Part shown: piece by piece, positions 1 through 10,920 of the stretch
How positions within the stretch are numbered: position 1 is the stretch's first letter
Layout of the letters: every line of letters begins with the position of its first letter
Source of the DNA: Branchiostoma floridae
Taxonomy: Eukaryota; Chordata; Leptocardii; Amphioxiformes; Branchiostomatidae
NCBI RefSeq assembly: GCF_000003815.2
Contig: NC_049990.1
Span: 6,882,877-6,946,876, forward strand
Direction: 5' to 3'
DNA: 64,000 bases
The notes under the pieces: generated by a model
Databases searched by the model: none
Seen by the model: the letters and a program-made list of their open reading frames with translations, nothing else
What the model was told of the DNA's origin: nothing
Position numbers and translations under genes: made by a program

Positions 1-1080
1 GCTAGACAGAAAGCATAAGTCTTAAATGTGTACATAATACTACATATACAGTATTGCACAGGCTTGTTCCTAGCTTACAGTGCTGGCCAGATTTGTTTGT
101 TTGAACCCTAATTTATTCATAGGAAGCTCAAAACCACCCTGAAGGTTGTGATTTCTGTTTTGAAATCCAGTTTACCATTTTAGCCATTTACCCCAAAGTG
201 GAGTGAGGAAAGTTTCCCAAGGACACAACGTATAGCCAAGAATACTGGGAATCAAACCTTCTACCTTCTGATCTTGTGTCCACCAACATATCCACTCACT
301 GGCTATTTGACCCCAATTGACTTATCAACATCTTGAATGAACACACTTAGGTGACAACTAACTTGAAGTCAATTGTTCACACACATCATCAATGGGTACA
401 TGTTGATCTAGTAAATGTAGATCTACTTACATTTTTTAATAATCATTTATACTTCATAACTGGGCATGTACACAGAGAAGTGGATTCAACACTAACATTT
501 ACAAAAAGTATCATCTATAAATACTATTGCCTTTTAAAAGAGATGCGTCACTAAAACTGACACCTTGCCTTAGAGGCTGTACAGTACATCTATTTCCAGT
601 GTGTGCATAGATTTGGGGCATGTAATCCATTTAAATCTCCTTCACCCATTGAGCAACATCTGAGTAGCCAGACATTTACCAGGTCGCTCAACAAAATTCA
701 TAGTTAAAGAACTTTTTATGTTTCATGCGGTTTGCTATATTTTGGATCATATCTTTATATTTTGCATCATATTTGTTGTCTAATGGAAAGTGGGCCTTAC
801 TCGAATAAGGCTCTGACATCTATCCCCTGAATAAGTGTTTGGAAAGAAAGTTTTCCACTGTACAGATTGCTACTGTATCAACTACTCATGTAGTATCATC
901 TGAAACTTTGCCATTGTGTTTGACGTCTGGAGTTTGGTTTGTTTGCAGAGTTTTTATAATGGAGTCGTGTGTCTGAAGACTATGAACTATCCCTACATGT
1001 TTGACAATGTATTGTGACCTTTTCCAGTAGACTAGCCCCCTACTACTGGGGGAGGGGTGTGTGGTCATAGTGCTTTCTGC
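1..1080. other. No gene seen; 3' flank of DIPK2A
   Basis: This is AT-rich sequence with only short chance open frames. I see no coding pattern, RNA gene or clear repeat structure. It lies downstream of the minus-strand DIPK2A gene and may include part of its 3' untranslated region. No convincing polyadenylation signal could be assigned. Confidence 0.5.
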
Positions 1081-1569
1081 ACCTTGGGTGTGGCCCGAGG
1101 GCTATACAAATGGAGATAGGCTTTCCCCTATACACAAAAATTGTGGGAAGCACTTAAACTAAATCACAGCCTTTCCTGATTCGAGAAGTCACCTCTCCTT
1201 CAAGAAGCTTCCCAACAACTCGATCAGTTCCTTGGCAGCGTCAAACCTCCCAAATAGATTTCTGCACTTTGGATATGGCCCAAGTGGCAAGGGCTCTACA
1301 ATGGAGATAGTCACTCCCCTATACACAAAACTTGTGGGAAGTACTTAAAGTTAGACTAAATCATGGTGTTCCTGATTCTAGCAGTCAGCTATCCTTCAAG
1401 AAGCTTCCCAACAACTCAGTCAGTTCCTTGGCAGCGTCGAACCTGCCATAAGGAGTTCGTGGTTTGGCTATACAAATGGAGATGGGCACTCCCCTATATC
1501 CAAAAATTGTGGGAAGCACTTAAAGTTAAACTATATTATGGTTTTTGATGGCCTTCCTGACTTGAGAAG
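1081..1569 (-). repeat. Two extra tandem copies of the DIPK2A terminal coding tail
   Basis: Two units, about 1081-1258 and 1259-1467, repeat the end of the last DIPK2A exon plus about 100 bp of 3' flank. The genuine copy follows at about 1468-1660. Read on the minus strand, each extra unit still encodes the C-terminal tail in frame: about 25 residues around GRFDAAKELIELLGSF, followed by TGA. One copy reads ELTELLGSF and ends in KDS instead of KER. Each unit is roughly 180-210 bp. They lack the rest of exon 3 and any obvious splice acceptor, so they are probably untranslated. The preserved frame suggests the duplication is recent or has been homogenised. Confidence 0.8.
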
Positions 1570-3639
1570 TCACCTCTCCTTCAAGAAGCTTCCCAACAAC
1601 TCAATCAGTTCCTTGGCAGCGTCAAACCTGCCGTATAGAGTTCGTGGTTTGGCGCACTCCCTCAGGAGGCGTTGTAACGTCCCGTCGTGCACCACGGTCT
1701 CTGGCGGATCGTGCAGGAGACCTCCCGGCTTCCCCATCTCCGAGGCGTACTCAGACAACATGTTCCTGCACACCGCGTAGTAGTTATGGTCGGTGTGGAG
1801 GTACCTGCACAACGCGGACACGTCAAATGACAGGCAGTTGGGCATGCCCGGACACTCGTCAAAGTGGGACTGGTACCTGGCCTCCCAGTTAGGCGGTTTA
1901 TCTGTAAGGAAACAAACAAATGTGGTAAACTGAACACCATCAAATACCTGACAAATGGTTCTGAAAATTGTGAGAAATATTGTTCTACCCGTTACATTTT
2001 TCAATTAAAAATTAAGGATAAAACCTTGAAAATAACAGTATTTTGTGTATAAATAAATAAAGCTGCAAGGCCTAGGCTATTGACAGGATGTTCCTGTCGA
2101 TAAGAAGTTATCTTGCACTATTGTTCCTGTCAATAACCATGGCAAAACAGCATTGAAGATGCTATTGTGACTACTTGGAACTTCTTTCTTGACTGGTACA
2201 CTACAACGAAGGAGTGCAATCACTTATGAATATCATAGCTACTAGCTTTGGTCTATTTGTGAAAATAAGGAGACAAGTCACAACATTTGGAAATATCAGT
2301 CCTTACCTGTTTTTATCTTTTGTTTGTCCACCACAATGACGTTCTCCACGTCTATAACGAACAGATTTCCATCACTCGTCACCCCAAAATTCTCGTACGA
2401 AATGTCGGTGAGGTAAAGGGCAAAGTCTGCCTCATTGTTTGTTAGATATTCTGCTATCTTCATCATCTGGAGGGATAGTTCCACTCTCTGCAGCCAGGGG
2501 GCACTGTAGTAACTCGCCAAAGTCTTGTCGCACTTCTGCACGACTGTCAGTCGACCGCAGGCACCAAAGTAGAACGGGAATGGCCAGCCCTCAGTGATGG
2601 GGAATGTCTGGGAGAAGTATAGGGAATTTCATTTCCATGTCATACCACATCACTTCACACCACATCAAGACCATGGCTTCAGTCATTGATTTTCTTGGAA
2701 AAATGCTACAGTCAAAGCAAACGTACACAGCAGTTACAACCTCTTTATAAGGACCGCCTGGCCATTTTAGCCACTTTTTTGGTCGTTCCTTAGACTATTT
2801 TCCAGACTTAAACTGATTGGTCCCTTCTGTCTGATCCCACTAACATAAGAACCTTAACTGCCGCCTGTCACAAAAAACTTAGTAACTGATTGCTGTATCT
2901 GAACGTGTACCTGTTGGAAATGAGTGCCCATTCCTTAATTTGCTCATTAACTGTATTACTTAGCGGGGGTTGACAGCATAGATAGCATAAGAATAAAATG
3001 AGTACACACACCGACCTGTAACATAAGTGGTTCTGGGTTAAACTTCAGAGTAGACAGGAAGTGGAGCTTCTCCTGATACGACAGTTCCTCTGTCTCCTTA
3101 CCGAGATGCTCCGCAAATTTCTCCAGTACCCTGTCAATCAGCCTTTGTGATGGACACCTCACCATATCTGACATGTCTGTCAGGCTCTTGGGGGATAACC
3201 CCTCGTAGATCACGCGAGAAAAGTTGGAATAGTACGTGACGGAAGGGATGTGGCATTGCGGGCCTTCCTTGCCAGTCTCGCAGATCCACCGGTCCAACTG
3301 ATCAAATTCAGAGTTGTGACCAAGACGTTTCAAGGCAACCTCCATCCCTTCATAGATTGCGAAGTACACATTCTTGATGTTGAAGATGTCCAGTATTCTC
3401 AGCCGTGAGGAATACTTGAATAAAATCTTGCCATTTTCAAACTCTTCGCAGAGGTCGGTCCCGAAGCAAGCGGGACATTTGTCCTCCCCGAGGAACGTTG
3501 TGTCGGTCAGCTGGTTGTAGGAGAACGGTTGGAAAACAAAGCAGTAAAAGACGACGACAAAGAAGAAGAAACCGCACATCCTCCGGACCCGCCATCCTGA
3601 GAAGAATCTGCGAAACTGCTTCAGTCTAACAAGCCTCAT
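1570..3639 (-). CDS. DIPK2A: DIPK2A-type secreted pseudokinase (FAM69/DIPK family), 3 exons
   Basis: Exons on the minus strand are 3639-3016, 2607-2307 and 1901-1570. All junctions are GT-AG (phase 0, then phase 1). Joined, they give 418 residues, against about 430 in vertebrate DIPK2A (C3orf58/HASF). A short basic N-terminus is followed by a hydrophobic signal anchor at residues 21-38. Then come the family CPACFG cysteine motif (about residue 53), an ALKRLG segment, EGWPFPFYFGACGR (about 212-225), a catalytic-loop-like LTDISYENFG and a DFG-equivalent VIDVENV. The C-terminal part has HNYYAVC, GGLLHDPP and YGRFDAAKEL. Family members act in the secretory pathway or extracellularly as divergent kinases with reported growth-factor-like activity. 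The activity of this copy is inferred only. The start is the first ATG before the hydrophobic segment. It is head-to-head with ferritin. Confidence 0.93.
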
Positions 3640-4960
3640 GTTACCTCTTTATACTCGAGCTTGGCACAGACTGTTGTACTGCATTATTGATGTCTCGTGC
3701 CTACCACAGATCTGTTGGAAACATGACGTTATGTCTGGGTGCACATTATATTTACAACACATTTCCTACATGCTGTCTTTTGTGTTTAGAACTACTTAGT
3801 ACCAACCCACTTAAGCTCTGTAGATAAGATCCCTGGATCCTACAGAGGCCAATATTTTGTTGCAGAATTGATTAAGCACACGTAATGGACATGGCATCAC
3901 TGTGCTTCAAGTCCCATTGGAACTGAAATCGGATTTCACTGTCAATAATTACCTTAATTCTTTCACATACATACAGAAGTCACATGTCGGGTGCTGTGCT
4001 ATCTGAGAATTTATAGCAAGCCGTCTGTCACATAATCCCAGTCAGTATAACTTCATGCCCACTTACATCATTGATCGGGGCCTGGGTCTTCTAGATGGTT
4101 TAAGAAGATCACTCGCACAAATCCCTGTCTCGTAGTATACTACAGTGCCAGGCATTCGTCAGTCGGGACATTCAATACCTACAAATTGTATGTAACAACT
4201 GCACCAGGTCATTGCTAATTCCACATCATAGATAAGAGCCGCGCTCCCTAACAGCAATGAATGGAATTCTACCCTTCAGGCGGCCTTAAACAGATCACGT
4301 CGACGCGATAACACCCAGACAGACGCCAACGTTCAGCGTCACTGATCCCTAATTGAATCACGGCGTTCCGTACTCCCGGACGAGCGCTCGGAGACTCCAA
4401 CTCCCTCCGCCGACCGTCCGATTTATGCCCGGGGAAGCCACCTTTCCAAAGGACTGTCGTTATTTCTGCGGGTATCCGGTACGACCAGCTGTTTTCTCTC
4501 CCTATATGTCATTCTCCTGCAGATATATGACAGTAAAAGCACGTAAACGTATCAATATCAGACGCTCTTCCGCACGTACATGGACCATGACCTCCATTTT
4601 GAATGAGGCATAGTGGGAAAGGAGCATACCATTCACTTCGGAGGTGACTTGCAGGTACTTTTTAGAAAACACCTGTTAACTTATAACTGACTTTTATGAT
4701 ACTTAATTCATAAACTACTACATAAAGTGATTCGTTATACAAATTACGCCACGTAAATTGGTTTAGATATCATATACACGAATATTTTTGGTTCCATATT
4801 CTATGGAAATCTAATATTTGAACACCCCTTGATATGAGTGGTTGAACCACGTCATCCAAATTGATTGTGTGGTAGAGCAGTGAGTGGTATCCAATCCAAT
4901 ACTCATCACAGTTTTCTCACGCACTTCTGGCCTCTAATTAAGACCCCAGATCTTTCCAGG
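3640..4960. promoter_or_regulatory. Shared head-to-head promoter region of DIPK2A and ferritin
   Basis: About 1.3 kb separates the DIPK2A start (minus) from the ferritin start (plus). The part from about 4230 to 4450 is clearly richer in CpG than its surroundings, with runs such as GTCGACGCGATAA. It is the best candidate for the bidirectional promoter or an upstream non-coding ferritin exon. I looked for an iron-responsive element (C bulge, 5-bp stem, CAGTGN loop) ahead of the ferritin ATG. The CAGTG sites near 4143 and 4878 lack flanking complementarity. No TATA box could be assigned. Confidence 0.4.
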
Positions 4961-7900
4961 ATGTCTCAGGAATCACAGATTCGTCAGAACTACCACCCAG
5001 AGACGGAAGCTGCTGTCAACAAACAGGTAAAACGTTTAGATGGTGACATTATTTGCAGCCTTTGTTATTCTGAAAATTATGATGCACACGAGATACCTGC
5101 CCAGCTGGTATGGTTCCCAAGGCTGGAGTCATCATGGTGGTATGTGGCCCAGTTTAAAAAGTCAATTTTCTGTAATGTTTGTATTTTTGTCCTGTATTAA
5201 ATGCTATGAACAAGGAGGTTAAAAAAAAAACTATGAAGTATTAAAAGTATGTAAATTGAGATGGAGATTGAGTAAAGCTATAAAACATGGTTGGATTTCT
5301 GCTGGAGGAAGAAAAAGTGTCATGAGTGATCTCAAGGACGTTATATAAGTCTTGTGACAGGAGGGTGACATCACACTCACAGGCAGCGACTGCGTGGCGT
5401 AATCTGCAGCAAGTTTGACTCACTCTAGTCAGGTCCAGAAGGTCCTGAGTTCGAACCCCGCCGTGTCACCGATCTTGTGCACTTGGGAAAGGCACTTTAC
5501 ACGACTTTCCTCACTTCACTCAAGTGAAAAATGAGTATACATGTAGACTACAAAGGTCTTCAGCAAGTTGAAGTTGGTAGCCGCAAAACGAAAGAAGAAG
5601 AAGAAGAAGCGAATCCTAATTCACTCATCAAAAGACTCATCTCGGGTATCGTCAGGTACTATAGATAGGGAGGAGTGGGCCACTGGTACAAAAACTGTTA
5701 GCGAAGGAAGGAGTTGTGTTTGCACAGCGAATGGGCTGTGCGCAGCAAAGGGAGGGGCTGTGTGTGCACCACAAAGGTTCGTGAGGAGCTGTGTGTGCGC
5801 AGCGAATGAGCCGTGTGTGTGCAGCGAAGGGAATGTTTTCTCGCAGTGATAGAGCTGTTTGTCCTTAGCATAAGAATTTAGATAGTGGAGATGGATCGGA
5901 CACACCTTTAGAAAACCACCATCTTTCATCACAAGGGCAGGGTAGAGTGGAACCCCCAAGCCAGAAGAAGACCAAGGCTGTCATGGAGGAGAGATACCAT
6001 ATTAAGAAGGACCTAGAGCACAGAAACACCTTATGGCACGAGGCAAAGAAGATTGCTGGAGACAGAAGGATGTGGAGGCTGTAACTGGCCCCTCCCCTCT
6101 AGGAGGCTTGCGGATGTTGGGTGGGCTGCTATAAGTGAGATTTAATCCCAAAGGAGCAAAGAAGATTAAGACATTCAGAGGAGCCCTTGAAAACACTATT
6201 TTTTACATGTAGTGGTCATAGGGAAGCCATGAAAATTGTGAGAGATGACAGTAACATGATACCCTTCTTTTCTTTATGTTTGCAGGCTAACAAGGAGCAT
6301 GCAGCATCCTACACCTACACCTCTCTGAACATCTACTTTGACAGGGACGACGTGGCCTTACCAGGCCTGCAGAAGTTCTTCAAAGGACTGTGTGATCAGA
6401 AGAGAGAATTTGCTAAGAAGGTAGGCTGGCAGAATGGCTATGTCTTATGTTACAATTATGCATATTAAACTTAAACACCATACACTCGCTCACTCACAAA
6501 CGCAGGATGTCATTAACTCATTCATTCATTCATTAACGTCTGATTGCTCAATAACAATGACACAAACCAAAATTAAAGTTTACAAATGACCCAAAGTACT
6601 AGTAGTGATATCACATCTGCTTTTTGCTTCAAATTCAATACACACCAAATCATTCTTGGGTGAAGGAGACTTTGAATGTGGCACTTTTGAGAGTGGCATA
6701 GGAGATTAGCATTATCATCATCATCATCATTTGTAGGACAGAAAGTATGAGAATAAGCTAGTTCATGGTTTGAAGTGCACATGTGCAGTGTGGTGCATGT
6801 CAAAGGTGAAGGTCCATGGCCATTCTTTATCAAAGTTTACGTCTTGTCAGGGGCCTTGAACTTCCGTGTCCACAATGCATCATATTACACATACACATTG
6901 CTCATTCTATGCTTGTTTGTGCATTATTATCTCCCCGAGTAAAGAGGCACAAAGGCTAAGTAAACAATGGTAGCAGAGGGTGCAGCTCTGGACCTCTAGT
7001 ATTGTATGTATGGACTTCTGGTATCATTGAGAAGGGATTTCCTCCAAGTTTTTTGCCGCTTTTCTGTTAGAGTAGATTTTGCACCATTGTCAGTAGACAT
7101 GCACAGCCAGAGGGACAGTGCACACTAATTATAAGAGTCTAGATGTAATACTATATGAGCCTCTACATGTAGAGATAATAAATACACACGCCTTTCTATG
7201 TGTGTGTCCGTGTGTTTACTTCCCTCGGTAAGGAGGTATAGAGGCCATATAACATTTGCTTCCCTGCAGTGGCACCTGCACCAGACAGAGCGGGGAGGGC
7301 GCGTGGTCCTGATGGATGTACCCAACCCTCGCAGGACTCGTGGGGCAGTTTATAACACAGTTTTTTATGTTAAAATACTTTGGTTTTCCCCCATGTGTTA
7401 TAGTGGCACCAGCACTAGACTGAGCAGGGAGGGCGCGTGGTCCTGATGGACGTACCCAACCCCCCGCAGGACTCGTGGGGAAGCTTCTGTTTCTTCTGTT
7501 CAAATACATTTTAACTTTTTACGGTTTCCCCCTGCTGTGTGTTTAAGTGGCACCAGCACCAGACTGAGCGGGGAGGGCGCGTGGTCCTGATGGACGTCCC
7601 GAAGCCCCCGCAGGACTCGTGGGGCAGTCCACAGGACGCGCTGGAGACGGCTCTGTCGCTGGAGAAGGAGCTGAACCAGAGCATGCTGGCCGTGTACGAG
7701 CTGGCACACAAACATGACGACGAACATACCTCAGACTTCATCGAGGGTAAGTTGGCCAGGGATGGACAAGTTTTCTAAAATTCACATAAAAAATGTACTT
7801 GCCCAAACCAACTTTTCATTTGCCCAAAATTCAAATGTCACTTTTTGACTTCCAGCAATGAAATTCTTATTATTGCCTCTATTTTTCTCTGTTGACCATC

Positions 7901-8416
7901 GCTTGATGTCATGAATGTGAAAAATAACAAGTATATCAAAATCTCATTCAATGGAAAAATTTCGTAACTCTTATTTAGGATTTTAGAAAATGATAATGCA
8001 ACATTGGGATATCAATATTAAAGTAAAGTATGAGATGTAAAGTCTGTATCTTAGTGTGCAGTTTCAGAGAATGAACAGTCAGATGTTTTCTTCTCAGTTT
8101 TCCTTCCTTCTCGCTGAGATGACTACCGGTTATCTTTTTTAACAATCTCTCTGTACCTAGACCGCAAGACTGGCGGTTTATATTTCAACTTATCCTGTTT
8201 TTTTCTGCAAAGCTTCCTTCTTAATGTTTTCTTCCTTTTAGATGTGATACTAGTATCTAATGAAAGTTATGACTTGTCCTTACCTTTTCTACAGATACTT
8301 TCCTCCATACCCAAGTTGACAACATCAAGACTATAGGTGATCACCTAACCAACCTTAAACGCTGTGGTTCGGGCTTGGGGGTGTACATGTTTGACCGTGG
8401 CCTCGGAAAGGAGTAG
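4961..8416 (+). CDS. Ferritin subunit, light-chain-like, 4 exons
   Basis: Exons are 4961-5026, 6286-6420, 7548-7746 and 8295-8416. Joined they encode 173 residues, the usual length for a cytosolic ferritin subunit. Recognisable family segments are [46 protein letters not shown] and GDHLTNLKR. Ferritins form 24-subunit iron-storage shells. Aligned without gaps to the human heavy chain, E27 and Y34 are kept, as are the residues matching E107 and Q141. Positions 61, 62 and 65 are Gln, Lys and Phe instead of Glu, Glu and His, so the ferroxidase centre is incomplete, as in light chains. The light-chain nucleation acidic positions 53, 56 and 57 are Lys, Lys and Gly. Exon 3 uses an unusual AAG acceptor. 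Confidence 0.95.
5427..5560 (+). mobile_element. tRNA-derived SINE-like fragment in ferritin intron 1
   Basis: A pol III B-box-like sequence (GAGTTCGAACCCC) is followed by a body containing GGAAAGGCACTTTACACGAC and CTTTCCTCACTTCACTCA. The same body type reappears at about 19030-19110. This order of tRNA-like head and shared body is typical of tRNA-derived SINEs. The left boundary is uncertain. An AAG microsatellite at about 5590-5612 lies just downstream and may be its tail. Confidence 0.55.
5690..5840 (+). repeat. Degenerate tandem repeat, GCTGTGTGTGCGCAGCGAA type
   Basis: Four or so imperfect units of about 30-40 bp, each with a core like GCTGTGTGTGCGCAGCGAA, lie in ferritin intron 1. They are GC- and CpG-rich compared with the surrounding intron. 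No coding role is visible. Confidence 0.6.
7270..7485 (+). pseudogene. Two tandem decoy copies of ferritin exon 3 (5' part)
   Basis: Copies start at 7270 and 7404, upstream of the genuine exon 3 at 7548. Each repeats about 80 bp of the exon start, beginning TGGCACC and covering the [12 protein letters not shown] codons. Each keeps an acceptor-like end: CTGCAG before copy 1 and TTATAG before copy 2. The genuine acceptor is TTTAAG, which is the weakest of the three. Copy 1 has lost one base after the GRVVLMDVP codons and is frameshifted. Copy 2 has an in-frame TAG at its fifth codon. Neither has a clear donor site. If used, they would add a premature stop to the ferritin mRNA. Confidence 0.8.
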
Positions 8417-9100
8417 AGAAACACTGAAAAGTAGGGGTGGGTACTGGTACAGAAAATTCAACTTATAAGTGGGCGTACTAAAAACAAGGGTCCATTTCAC
8501 TACAAAGGAATCTGTTTGGTGCAGTATCCGACTCCCACTGGCATTTTAAAATCTTATATTCATGTCAACAACACAATGTTTGACTGTAGAAACTTGGAAG
8601 AAATGACTATAAACTCTACTCTACTTCGCTCCTTATTTCCTTTGTAAGCTTCTCATGTAAGCCCCAAAACATGTGGATGCCTACCAGTATTACCTGTTCA
8701 TTGTCTAATCGGTCCAAGATCTGGGCCACTGATTTTCTTCAGGTCCGTTTTTTTAATCAGACCAACAAGAAAAATCGGTTTTGTACCAGTACAACCACCC
8801 CTACCTACCATACATTCAAAGCCAGGGACAGAATGCAGTACTTGTCATGTCTATTTTTGCTGGGATGTATTTATTCTTGTTACCACAGAGTTAAGTATTT
8901 TGTGATAAAACTCATTAAGAGTAGAGAAACACTCAAGAGACATTCAAAACCAAGGAAGCCAAATGTCTGGGATAGAATGCAGTACTTGTCTATTTTTGCT
9001 GGGATGTATTTATTCTTAGACTAGTTATGTATTTTCTTATTAGTATTACCACATAGACTAGTTATGTATTTTGTAATAGAAAATCCATCAGTGCCAAGGG
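8417..9100 (+). repeat. Tandemly duplicated ferritin 3' UTR
   Basis: The sequence beginning at the ferritin stop (GAGTAGAGAAACACT at about 8411) occurs again at about 8920. The downstream pieces AGAATGCAGTACTTGTC and TTTTTGCTGGGATGTATTTA also occur twice (about 8829-8878 and 8974-9016). The first copy is interrupted by a MITE at 8432-8803. The order implies duplication of the terminal exon tail, followed by MITE insertion into the first copy. A possible polyadenylation signal (AATAAA) is at about 9539. Confidence 0.7.
8432..8803. mobile_element. MITE, AGGGGTGGGTAC family (copy 1)
   Basis: The termini are inverted: TAGGGGTGGGTACTGGTAC on the left, and GTACCAG with CACCCCTA on the right. Two relatives lie at 11949-12399 and 58754-59191. 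It sits about 16 bp after the ferritin stop codon, hence in the 3' UTR. There is no coding capacity. Confidence 0.75.
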
Positions 9101-9936
9101 ACCAAAACCTTGATACATTCCTATTGATGATTATCGTACATGGTGCTGGCTAGAGTGTGTGCCTAAATGTACATGTAGTAACAGGTACAGGATGATACCA
9201 GTTTGGACCAGGTTACCCATACCTAAACAGTTTGACAAAGAAACACAACAAAAACAACAAAAACACAAACAGTTAAGAATAAGAATATTTAGACTTCAGG
9301 TACATGTGTCATCTTTTTCCAGTGCTCAATTGTGTAGTGCTGAGTGTTTGTAACATTCTCATGATGTTTCACACACACTTCTAGTAATGTTGTTGAGTAC
9401 AACAGGAAGTTGGGTTACATTACGATGATCTATTAACATTTTTCTTCACCTACATGTACATTGTACATTAACCTGTAGTAAAGGGTTTGAGGTCCAATTG
9501 GTTGTAACATGGTGCTGAGCAAAATACTACCAGATGGGAATAAAAGATGGTATTTCACATACATTCTGTCCATTGTTGTGACTGACTTCTTTACTTTGAA
9601 TTGTTCCTAGCCACATTTAAGAATTCCTAGCCACATTTAAGACATTAAATGGAATGTTAGACGATTTTTACAATACATATAATTTCTAAAGGTATTTTAC
9701 CTATTATAATAGTATGGTATTTAGACAAAGTTGTTTGACAAGTGAACAGCTTTACAAGCACTACAGCAAGGGGCTAGTATTAAAGTGCCATACCCTTTCT
9801 GATATGATATTCAAGATATTTGGTGCATCATGTATAAAATTGATCCTCCCACAAAGTATGTACAAATCTACAATTCAAATATCAAACACAATGATATGTG
9901 ACTCTTAACTTGAAAGTTCATCTGTGTTGGTACAAG
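8804..9936. other. Ferritin 3' flank; no gene seen
   Basis: This AT-rich non-coding sequence includes the second half of the ferritin 3' UTR duplication and a 22-bp direct repeat around TTCCTAGCCACATTTAAG (about 9606-9643). No further gene is visible before the Penelope fragment. Confidence 0.5.
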
Positions 9937-10049
9937 TCATTCTTGAAATAGTTGAACTGTAATTTCCAACACCAAAATTGGACTCACCCAAATTTTCGAC
10001 TGTACAGCATCAGTCTTTGTCAAGGAATGAACAATCCACTGCTGTTGTG

Positions 10050-10390
10050 ACGTCACGTTATGTAGATAGAACACGTGACTCAGTAAGCAGTGGATTATAG
10101 GTTGCAGGAAGTCTATGGCGCCCACCGTCTCTGTTCAGGGATGGTTGTAGAGCCCGGATGTAGATTGCTTCTTTAATCCCTCTGGCGAAAAAGTCTGGTT
10201 CTGTGTCCAAAATTTCAACTCTGTCTAGTGACACTGAATGACCCGGCGATTCTATGTGTATATGTTGGGAAACTTCTGAGGTTTTTGAACTCGGGCGTTT
10301 GTGCTCAAGGAACCTGGTCTTAAGTGATCTCTCAGTCTCCCCAATATAGGATTCTGTATATGTGACTCTGTTCCACATATTGATATACTT
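10050..10390 (-). mobile_element. Penelope-like element fragment (GIY-YIG endonuclease)
   Basis: On the minus strand a frame of about 100 residues contains SYIGETERSLKTRFLEHK, then HIESPGHS, then KEAIYIRALQPSLNRDGG. This matches the GIY-YIG endonuclease tail of Penelope-like retroelements (YIGET, then a Glu-Ala-Ile-Tyr-Ile helix and a PxLNRDGG end). No reverse transcriptase part is adjacent, so this is a truncated 3' copy. It lies between the convergent ferritin and 25-exon genes. Confidence 0.8.
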
Positions 10391-10639
10391 CATATTTACA
10401 TGCACAAAGTAACTCTTGGGCTGCTAACTCAATATGTACTCAATATGAAACATACACTAGAAAATACACTATAAGTCACTGCAACATTTAGTAGACCGAC
10501 TCCACAATTTACATGCACAGTAAAATATATACAGACTGAGTCATTTGGATACCCTGTAATTTTCTTGATATGTTCTTTAGAACATGGAAGAGATAAGAGA
10601 AGACCATGACAAATCAGAATGTTGAAAGCCCATAGGAGG

Positions 10640-10875
10640 AATCTGTCAACCAGGGCTGTCTCCGGGACCCGTCCCTCTGTTCTGGGATGGAAATTTGCTT
10701 GTTGGGACAGAAAATAATTTTACCTTATCTGTCCCAAAAATAACATTAGAATTAAAACCGTTGAAAATGTACTTCCATAAGCTTGGAATGACATATTCAA
10801 CCAGGAAAATCAACATGGGCTCCCAAACAAAGCGTGGGACGGAAAAAAAATTTAAGCTGGAAACAGCCCTAAGTC
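10640..10875. mobile_element. MITE-like repeat, CAGGGCTGTCTCC family
   Basis: The left end is CAGGGCTGTCTCCGGGACC and the right end is AAACAGCCCT. Internal blocks such as TTTGCTTGTTGGGACAG recur, in the opposite orientation, at about 23480-23670 and 24020-24230, and in degraded form at 24260-24357. Together these indicate a dispersed, non-coding inverted-repeat family. Confidence 0.6.
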
Positions 10876-10920
10876 TTAAAACTTTTCCTTGAGGATGCTA
10901 TTTACAAGATGTACACACTA

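Noticed and set aside
1363-1892. Several plus-strand frames over the DIPK2A last exon
   Set aside because: They are antisense shadows of the genuine exon and of its tandem copies.
4860-4960. Possible iron-responsive element at the CAGTGA near 4878
   Set aside because: The five bases on either side of the loop do not pair and there is no bulged C at the right distance.
5900-6120. Possible LINE 3' tail (frame with [14 protein letters not shown])
   Set aside because: The resemblance covers a few residues only and is broken by stops. Not enough to call an element.
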